Both the position numbers and the translations under genes were made by a program. A stretch of DNA of 38,598 nucleotides from an uncultured Clostridia bacterium (GTDB taxonomy: Bacteria; Bacillota; Clostridia; UBA1381), in contig CAJUFV010000248.1 in the NCBI GenBank assembly GCA_910585795.1, forward strand, positions 1-38,598, written 5' to 3'. Every line of letters starts with the position of its first letter. Position 1 is the first letter of the stretch. The notes under the pieces were generated by a model. The model saw nothing but the letters and a program-made list of their open reading frames with translations. It had not been told where the DNA came from and searched no databases. This document shows positions 33,922 to 38,598 of the stretch, piece by piece.

Positions 33922-36384
33922 ATGATAAAACAAATTTTAAGTATATTGCCTGCTGTCAGTATGCTTTTAGGTACGCCCCAATTTGCGTGCGCGGAGGAGC
34001 TTACTCCGTCTGCGCCTGTAAATGTAACTGTACCTGCGGCAGCAGCTACATATTCAAGTATTTCAATTATGTGGGATAAACCGCAGGACTATAAACAAAT
34101 TACAGGCTACAGGGTATATATGAACGGTAATCCGCTGTCTGTTACAGCGTCAAACGAAACATATTATACGGCTGATAACTTAGAGCCTGACACCGAATAC
34201 ACATTTACCGTTACTTCTCTAATCGGTAAAAGCGAGTCGGAAAAATCAGATGAAGTAAAATCCAAAACAGAAATAAAAGGTAAAGTACATAATGTTATAA
34301 ACGCGCCTTATAACGCAAAAGGCGACGGGGAAACGCTTGATACAGCGGCAATTCAGTCGGCTATTGACGCGTGTAATGATAATGATATTGTGCTTATTCC
34401 CGAAGAATACACCTTTCTCACAGGTGCGCTTGATTTAAAAAGCAATATGACGCTGGAGGTAAACGGAACGCTTTTAAGCAGTAAAAACGCAGCTGACTTT
34501 GAAAAGAAAATTGATACATCAAAAACCTACACAGGCGGCACAGCAACAGGTGTTACATATACCGAGGAAGCACCTAAAAGACTTATATGGAGCAGGATTG
34601 AGGGCTGGGAGCAATACTCATACAGAAGCCTTATCAACATAGGCTATCTTGATGAAAATACAGATTACAGTACAGACAAAAATTATGTATGTTCAAATGT
34701 AAAAGTAATCGGCAGGGGTACAATCACAGGCGATGATTACCGCGCAAATTATGCGCCGATAAAGGGTAACGCTACCGCGCTCGCGATAGATGAGGGCAAC
34801 AGAGCGGATACATTTTATGATATTTCTGCGTCAGAAACTGCCGAAAATAATATACGAAGCAGAATACGCGGTCGGCTTATAAACGTAAGCAACGCGCAGA
34901 ATGTATATATTAAGGGCGTAAGCGTAGCAAAGCCGCCTATGTGGACGGTGCATATGATTTACAGCGATAATGTAACAACAAACGGTGTAACCTTTAACAC
35001 AAGCGGATACCGCAACGGCGATGGTTGGGACCCCGACTCATCAACAAACTGTACTATATACGGCTGCAATTTTAACACAGGCGACGACTGCGTTGCGATT
35101 AAATCAGGTAAAAATCCGGAGGGCAATGCGATTGCAAGACCATCGGAAAACATAAAAATCATTGGTTGCACAAGTGAGGGCGGTCTTGGCTTGGCTGTCG
35201 GAAGTGAGATGTCGGGCGGTGTAAGCGGAGTTTATGTGCGCGACTGCGTGCTGTCCAATACGCGCTACGGTATTGAATTAAAGGCAAATAAGGTGCGTGG
35301 AGGATATATCAGAGATTTCCACGTTCAGGACAGCACAGTAGACCGTGTGCTTATTCATTCGGTAAGCTATAACGCAGACGGTGAAGCTGCTGATACAAGT
35401 CCGGTATTTTGCGGTATGTCATTTAAAAATATGAATATTCTCGGTTACAGCAGTGAAAAGAGTAATCCGTGGATAAACACCTCTATTGAAATGGAGGGCT
35501 TTACAAGCGACAGCGGAAGCGATGACTACTATATTAAAAATATTTCTTTTGAGGACATAACAGTCGGAACGGAGAAGAATATCACGCAGAATATATCAAT
35601 GAAATATTGCCGCGATATAGCCTTCAATAATGTCCTGCAAAGAGATGAAGCTATACCGCTTTATCCAAATACCGATACTACCTTTACCGTAGACGGAGGA
35701 CAGTTGGCGGATATTGTACCTAAGTTTACAAAAGCTATTGAAGCGGAAAAGATGAATTTATCAGGATATGAATTTGAGAGCAACAGCGCGGCGTCGGCAG
35801 GAGGTATTGTAAGCGCAAATAAGTCCGGCAAAGGAACGGCAAAGGCGCAGTTTGCAGGCGCAGACGGAAAGTATAATTTAAAAGTAACATACTTTGATGA
35901 AAATGACGGAAATGCGGAATTTAAGCTGTATATAAATGATGTTTTGGCGGACGAATGGATTGCCGATAAGGATTTAGGCTCGGCAAGTGCGGATGAAAAA
36001 ACACTGACATCACGGACTGTAATGGTTCATTTGTCAAAAGGCGATATAATCAAAATAGAGGGCAAAAAAGAAACGTACGATCCTGCGCGACTTGACAAAA
36101 TTGAAGTTGAAAGTGCGGCTGATTTAGAGGTGTCAGAGCCGAATGCTGCAGGAGATAAGGTTACGGTCAATATAACAAGCAGTGTATCGGAAAAACGAAA
36201 CGCAGTACTGATCGTTGCAAGCTATGAGAAAGGTGTTATGAAAAATATATCCGTTTCAGATGAAACTGAAATAGGAGCAAACGGAACAGTAACTCTTGAA
36301 ACAAACGCGCCGACAACAGATGAGCATAAAATTATGGTATGGGACGGTCTTAATAGTATGATGCCATTAATTGAGCCTATTTAA
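33922..36384 (+). CDS. Secreted GH28 family pectin hydrolase
   Basis: 820 residues; AAGGAG precedes the ATG by 8 nt. Signal peptide about 1-25 (cleavage near ACA-EE). FnIII domain (28-115), GH28 right-handed beta-helix (about 123-590) with DGWDPDSS (D370, D372) and TGDDCVAIKSG (D388, D389), a carbohydrate-binding-like beta domain (about 605-735), and a terminal W-D-G-L-x-S-M-M-P module (735-820). GH28 includes polygalacturonases, exo-galacturonosidases and rhamnogalacturonan hydrolases. At the usual GHG position the sequence is EGGLGLAVGSE (His absent), and the RxK motif reads GIELK (Arg replaced by Glu, Lys kept). This resembles its sibling domain in the GH78-GH28 protein and suggests a substrate other than plain polygalacturonate. 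Last gene of operon 3 and of the island; no clear terminator before attR. Confidence 0.9.
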   Translation: MIKQILSILPAVSMLLGTPQFACAEELTPSAPVNVTVPAAAATYSSISIMWDKPQDYKQITGYRVYMNGNPLSVTASNETYYTADNLEPDTEYTFTVTSLIGKSESEKSDEVKSKTEIKGKVHNVINAPYNAKGDGETLDTAAIQSAIDACNDNDIVLIPEEYTFLTGALDLKSNMTLEVNGTLLSSKNAADFEKKIDTSKTYTGGTATGVTYTEEAPKRLIWSRIEGWEQYSYRSLINIGYLDENTDYSTDKNYVCSNVKVIGRGTITGDDYRANYAPIKGNATALAIDEGNRADTFYDISASETAENNIRSRIRGRLINVSNAQNVYIKGVSVAKPPMWTVHMIYSDNVTTNGVTFNTSGYRNGDGWDPDSSTNCTIYGCNFNTGDDCVAIKSGKNPEGNAIARPSENIKIIGCTSEGGLGLAVGSEMSGGVSGVYVRDCVLSNTRYGIELKANKVRGGYIRDFHVQDSTVDRVLIHSVSYNADGEAADTSPVFCGMSFKNMNILGYSSEKSNPWINTSIEMEGFTSDSGSDDYYIKNISFEDITVGTEKNITQNISMKYCRDIAFNNVLQRDEAIPLYPNTDTTFTVDGGQLADIVPKFTKAIEAEKMNLSGYEFESNSAASAGGIVSANKSGKGTAKAQFAGADGKYNLKVTYFDENDGNAEFKLYINDVLADEWIADKDLGSASADEKTLTSRTVMVHLSKGDIIKIEGKKETYDPARLDKIEVESAADLEVSEPNAAGDKVTVNITSSVSEKRNAVLIVASYEKGVMKNISVSDETEIGANGTVTLETNAPTTDEHKIMVWDGLNSMMPLIEPI

Positions 36385-36423
36385 AAACTTGCAGAGGGTA
36401 TATCACAGAAATTCTGTTCTTTA

Positions 36424-36433
36424 TTTGTCCTTT
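36424..36433 (+). repeat. TTTGTCCTTT, candidate integrase arm site (right end)
   Basis: Third copy of the 10-mer present twice next to attL (438-458), same orientation, 118 bp before attR. The rest of 36385-36551 holds no gene and no evident hairpin terminator. Confidence 0.4.
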
Positions 36434-36551
36434 AAAGTTATAAAAAGTTAGTAAAATCGGTGGTAAGTTACGGGAACTTAAATCTTAATAAATCGCATAA
36501 TACTGCTGATTACAGCAATTTGGAACAAATTGCAGAAACCGCAAAATAAAA

Positions 36552-36574
36552 TTCGAGTCTTAGATGGTCCACCA
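36552..36574 (+). repeat. attR: second copy of the tRNA 3' end
   Basis: Same 23 bases as 351-373 with one change (T36560), ending in CCA. Upstream sequence cannot fold as a tRNA, so this is a tRNA fragment, as expected at the distal junction of a tRNA-targeted integrative element. Confidence 0.8.
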
Positions 36575-36582
36575 AACAGAAT

Positions 36583-36630
36583 AAATCCGAACTTTTCACT
36601 AATCGGTGATGGGTTCGGATTTTTGTTTTG
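36583..36630 (+). terminator. Probable original terminator of the tRNA operon
   Basis: AAATCCGAAC (36583-36592) pairs with GTTCGGATTT (36613-36622), with an inner TCAC/GTGA helix, then TTTTGTTTT. It starts 9 bp after the tRNA fragment, as a native terminator would before the island inserted. Confidence 0.75.
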
Positions 36631-36635
36631 GATAT

Positions 36636-36678
36636 AATTAAAAACGGCAGTATCAACATTTGCTTGATACTGCCGTTT
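36636..36678 (-). terminator. Rho-independent terminator (leftward)
   Basis: A perfect 15-bp stem, AAACGGCAGTATCAA (36642-36656) with TTGATACTGCCGTTT (36664-36678), 7-nt loop. On the minus strand it is followed by TTTTTAATTA. It lies 15 bp beyond the stop codon of the small leftward gene at 36694. Confidence 0.8.
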
Positions 36679-36693
36679 ATGTAAGTTTCAAAA

Positions 36694-36876
36694 TCATTTC
36701 TTTTCTTGGTTCAATTTCCATCTCCATCTCTCAAATTCTTTCTTGCCTTCCTCGCTCTCAAAATACGCTTGTATTTTCGGAAGTATGCACCTTGCGAGTG
36801 CGTCTATCTCATATTGAGGTATATCCTGTTTGAAATCAACGTTTATTTTCGTATCTTGTCCCTCCTTTGGCTGCAT
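36694..36876 (-). CDS. Small protein of a mobile-element type, start codon in doubt
   Basis: Up to 60 residues, rich in charged residues at the end (KKEFERWRWKLNQEKK). The open frame begins at ATG 36874-36876, but the ribosome site AAAGGAGGG lies inside it, 8 nt before codon 9, which is ACG (36850-36852). The natural start was therefore probably that codon as ATG, giving a 52-residue protein that opens with KINVDFKQDI. It now has either a weak ACG start or a dead gene. Followed by a good leftward terminator. Function not recognised; its neighbours are a zinc-finger-like ORF and recombination genes. Confidence 0.5.
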   Translation of the reverse strand: MQPKEGQDTKINVDFKQDIPQYEIDALARCILPKIQAYFESEEGKKEFERWRWKLNQEKK

Positions 36877-37032
36877 AGGCGAGTAGCAAAACGTAGTTTC
36901 GCGACCAGCCTCTCATTTTATAGTAGTTTCGTGGTCATTTCAAAGTTTAAATTACGGGGCTACCTTAGTAACTACACAATCCCCTCTACATTGGGTATCT
37001 AAAATATTAGGTTTTATGCGGTTTCCAAAGTC

Positions 37033-37191
37033 CTAAATGCCCATTTTTATTCTTCGTTTCCGTTCGTATGTTGCCTTTTTCCGCTTTCGTTCCGATTTAG
37101 CACACTTTTCGCAATATTTGCCCCTGTTTGACTTTGGAATAAACGATTTGCTGCATATAACACAATGTTTTGACTGTTGTGGTTGTACCAC
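37033..37191 (-). CDS. Small Cys4 zinc-finger-like protein, start uncertain
   Basis: 52 codons from GTG 37189-37191 to TAG 37033-37035. The product has four cysteines in two CxxC pairs (C10, C13, C27, C30) around FIPKSNRGKYCEKCA, then a strongly basic tail (KRKKATYERKRR). This is a pattern I associate with small proteins of Clostridial mobile elements. No ribosome site precedes the GTG, and the frame stays open about 16 codons further upstream, so the 5' end may be damaged by a frameshift. It overlaps a longer open frame in another phase that has no such signature. Confidence 0.45.
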   Translation of the reverse strand: MVQPQQSKHCVICSKSFIPKSNRGKYCEKCAKSERKRKKATYERKRRIKMGI

Positions 37192-37227
37192 TTCCGCAAA
37201 CAAGGCTTTGTCCTGCGGAAGTACGCA

Positions 37228-37401
37228 ATGTCTGAACCTTTACAACTTATATCTCGTATTTCCGGATTAGATAAAACTTCTTTTGTAAAAAAGTTAGAAA
37301 AATTTGGTGTCAAAGGTTATGTTGACGACGAGGATAACGAAACCGTTAATAAACTCTATAATTCTCAAATAGCTCAGGTTTTCTATTATCAAGATATATA
37401 A
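37228..37401 (+). CDS. Hypothetical 57-residue protein
   Basis: Starts at ATG 37228 with only a weak GCGGAAG upstream. The translation (LISRISGLDKTSFVKKLEKF near the start) has a plausible protein-like composition and acidic end, and a small hairpin terminator follows (37430-37455). I do not recognise it; it could be a truncated remnant. Confidence 0.35.
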   Translation: MSEPLQLISRISGLDKTSFVKKLEKFGVKGYVDDEDNETVNKLYNSQIAQVFYYQDI

Positions 37402-37429
37402 TTGATAAATGGAGATAAATAATTTTTGG

Positions 37430-37455
37430 AGGCGAAATATTACGCCTTCTTTTTA
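37430..37455 (+). terminator. Small Rho-independent terminator
   Basis: AGGCG (37430-37434) and CGCCT (37443-37447) with an 8-nt loop, then TCTTTTT. It separates the hypothetical ORF from the XRE regulator promoter. Confidence 0.5.
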
Positions 37456-37498
37456 TAAATGAAATTAACTTCACTTCACATAAAAACAAATACTGGGG

Positions 37499-37535
37499 TT
37501 GATAAAATATGTAATCAGGATTATAATATGATTAC
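37499..37535 (+). promoter_or_regulatory. Promoter and probable operator of the XRE regulator
   Basis: TTGATA (37499-37504), 17-bp spacer, TATAAT (37522-37527). The -10 box is bracketed by a perfect inverted repeat, GTAATC (37511-37516) and GATTAC (37530-37535), well placed for autorepression by the downstream XRE protein. Confidence 0.65.
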
Positions 37536-37558
37536 CAAAAAATTACAGGAGGTCAACT

Positions 37559-37915
37559 ATGGACGGATTAGATGAAAGATTACGGGCATTTCGTGAAAGT
37601 ACAATGATGTCGCAGGCGAAATTTGCGATAGAAATAGGTTCATCACAATCGGCAATAAACCAATTTGAAAATAATCAATCAGAGCCAAATTGCACCATAA
37701 TACTGCAGTATGCGGATTATTTCAATGTTTCAATGGATTATATCTATGGCAGAACGGATAAAACAGAGGGTATGACTTATGAATTTAAGCCTAAATTTGA
37801 CACAGACAATGAACAATTCAAGCAATTCATAGAGATGTGCTTTAACCCGAAATCGCCATTGAACGGAAAATTAAAACAATCGCTATTTGATATGATAAAG
37901 GAGGACGATAATTAA
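37559..37915 (+). CDS. XRE-family transcriptional regulator
   Basis: 118 residues; AGGAGGT is 7 nt before the ATG. Residues about 4-65 form a Cro/CI-type HTH (MSQAKFAIEIGSSQSAINQF), with the usual YIYGRTD close; the C-terminal 45 residues look like a short dimerisation or regulatory tail. Such proteins control excision or transfer genes of mobile elements. The serine recombinase gene follows at once (3 bp), so it probably controls that gene through the repeat at 37511-37535. Confidence 0.9.
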   Translation: MDGLDERLRAFRESTMMSQAKFAIEIGSSQSAINQFENNQSEPNCTIILQYADYFNVSMDYIYGRTDKTEGMTYEFKPKFDTDNEQFKQFIEMCFNPKSPLNGKLKQSLFDMIKEDDN

Positions 37916-37918
37916 AAT

Positions 37919-38598
37919 ATGCGAGCAGTAATTTATGCAAGATACAGTTCAGACAACCAAAGAGAAGAAAGCATTGAAGGACAGCTAAGGGAGTGTAAGG
38001 AATACGCTGACAGAAACAATATGGTTGTTGTCAATAATTATATTGACAGAGCTTTATCAGCAAAAACGGATAATCGCCCTGAATTTCAGCGCATGTTTAA
38101 GGATAGCACAAGCGGAGCTTTTGATGTTGTTCTTGTTTGGAAATTAGACAAATTTGCAAGAAACAGATATGATTCCGCACATTACAAATCCATTTTGCGA
38201 AAGAACGATGTCAGAGTTATATCAGCTAAAGAGGCAATATCCGAAGGCCCGGAGGGAATAATTCTTGAATCTATGCTTGAAGGTTATGCTGAATATTATT
38301 CAGCAGAGTTATCACAGAAGGTTACGCGCGGAATGACGGAAAATGTTTTAAAGGTGAGATATAACGGTGGAACTATGCTTTTTGGCTATATGGTAGATAA
38401 GGACAAGCATTACATATTAAATCCTACAACGGCTCCGATAGTCGAAGAAATTTTTACGAGATATGCAGACGGTGAAACAATCGTAGATATAATTGATTCT
38501 CTAAATGCCAGAGGCGTAAAATCAAGTAAGGGAGTTAAATTCACAAAAAGCAGTTTAAACGGAATGCTTAAAAAGCGGAAATATATCGCTGAATATAA
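37919..38598 (+). CDS. Large serine recombinase, N-terminal part (runs off the window)
   Basis: 226 codons visible with no stop. The N-terminal resolvase domain (about 1-140) carries the nucleophile Ser in YARYSSDNQ (S10), then VVLVWKLDKFARNRYD and the EGYAEYYSAELSQKV long helix, typical of large serine integrases and TnpX-like transposases of Clostridia. The start of the Recombinase (zinc-ribbon-preceding) domain is seen from about residue 150. The ATG is 3 bp after the XRE stop; AAGGAGG lies within the end of the XRE gene. It belongs to a second mobile element to the right of attR, separate from the tyrosine-integrase island. Confidence 0.93.
   Translation, partial: MRAVIYARYSSDNQREESIEGQLRECKEYADRNNMVVVNNYIDRALSAKTDNRPEFQRMFKDSTSGAFDVVLVWKLDKFARNRYDSAHYKSILRKNDVRVISAKEAISEGPEGIILESMLEGYAEYYSAELSQKVTRGMTENVLKVRYNGGTMLFGYMVDKDKHYILNPTTAPIVEEIFTRYADGETIVDIIDSLNARGVKSSKGVKFTKSSLNGMLKKRKYIAEY

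Larger units (their letters stand above)
351..36574. mobile_element. Putative 36.2-kb tRNA-integrated island carrying a pectin-degradation locus
   Basis: Seen directly: the 23-nt 3' end of the CAT tRNA (351-373) recurs as a direct repeat at 36552-36574 with one mismatch, and the right copy has no tRNA body upstream of it. A tyrosine integrase gene, an excisionase-like gene and a second tyrosine recombinase lie just inside the left repeat. This is the classic layout of tRNA-targeted integrative elements. Repeat-to-repeat distance is 36,201 bp. I see no relaxase, coupling ATPase, type IV secretion, replication or phage structural gene, so self-transfer is not supported; it is better called an integrative or mobilisable genomic island. 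Everything from 3.9 kb rightward is carbohydrate-active enzymes and AraC-type regulators. Confidence 0.75.

Noticed and set aside
36541..36574. A second complete tRNA gene at the right boundary
   Set aside because: Only the last 23 nt match; upstream bases cannot form D and anticodon arms, so it is a fragment.
351..36574. Prophage or conjugative element interpretation
   Set aside because: No capsid, terminase, tail, lysis, relaxase, VirB4/VirD4-like or replication gene is visible anywhere between the att sites.
37047..37313. 88-codon minus-strand frame
   Set aside because: Another phase of the same strand encodes the Cys4 zinc-finger signature; this frame shows no domain and overlaps it.

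Overview
The window looks like a low-GC Gram-positive anaerobe of the class Clostridia. Promoters have TTGACA/TATAAT-like boxes, ribosome sites are strong AGGAGG types, and the secreted enzymes are very large, with Pro-Thr linkers, Ig-like and FnIII domains. The pectin-centred content would fit a plant-cell-wall degrader of the gut such as Monoglobus or a relative; that genus suggestion is inference from protein style only.

Layout. 23-373: the tail of an rRNA/tRNA cluster (5S rRNA, tRNA-Glu, and a CAT-anticodon tRNA that is tRNA-Ile2 or elongator tRNA-Met). 351-36574: a putative integrative island of about 36.2 kb, bounded by the 3' end of that tRNA (attL 351-373) and a 23-bp copy with one mismatch (attR 36552-36574). 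Its left end carries a leftward recombination module: a XerC/D-like tyrosine recombinase, an excisionase-like protein and an integrase next to attL. About 1 kb with no supported gene follows. The rest, 3.9-36.4 kb, is glycan-degradation cargo. 36575-38598: the likely original tRNA terminator, then the start of another mobile element (small ORFs, a XRE regulator and a large serine recombinase running off the window).

The cargo suggests attack on acetylated, branched pectin of the rhamnogalacturonan type. (1) A cytoplasmic GH2 beta-glycosidase. (2) An AraC-type regulator divergent from a 2261-residue secreted GH78-GH28 fusion. (3) A second AraC-type regulator divergent from an operon of a 2602-residue secreted protein with four predicted esterase sites, a cytoplasmic GH27 fused to a rhodanese domain, a cytoplasmic GH78 rhamnosidase and a third AraC-type regulator, closed by a strong terminator. 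(4) A third operon with a 1934-residue two-esterase secreted protein and a secreted GH28. A plausible division of labour is that the secreted proteins remove acetyl groups, rhamnose and galacturonate outside the cell, and the cytoplasmic GH2, GH27 and GH78 finish imported oligosaccharides. No transporter and no monosaccharide catabolic gene lies in the window, so uptake must be supplied elsewhere.

The most interesting points are the tRNA-bounded island that carries a whole pectin locus with its own regulators; the GH27-rhodanese fusion; two GH28 domains that lack family-typical active-site residues; two recurrent uncharacterised modules shared by the secreted giants; a ribosome-binding-site-plus-tail scar of a deleted paralogue; and pairs of 21-bp-spaced direct repeats that look like AraC operators.
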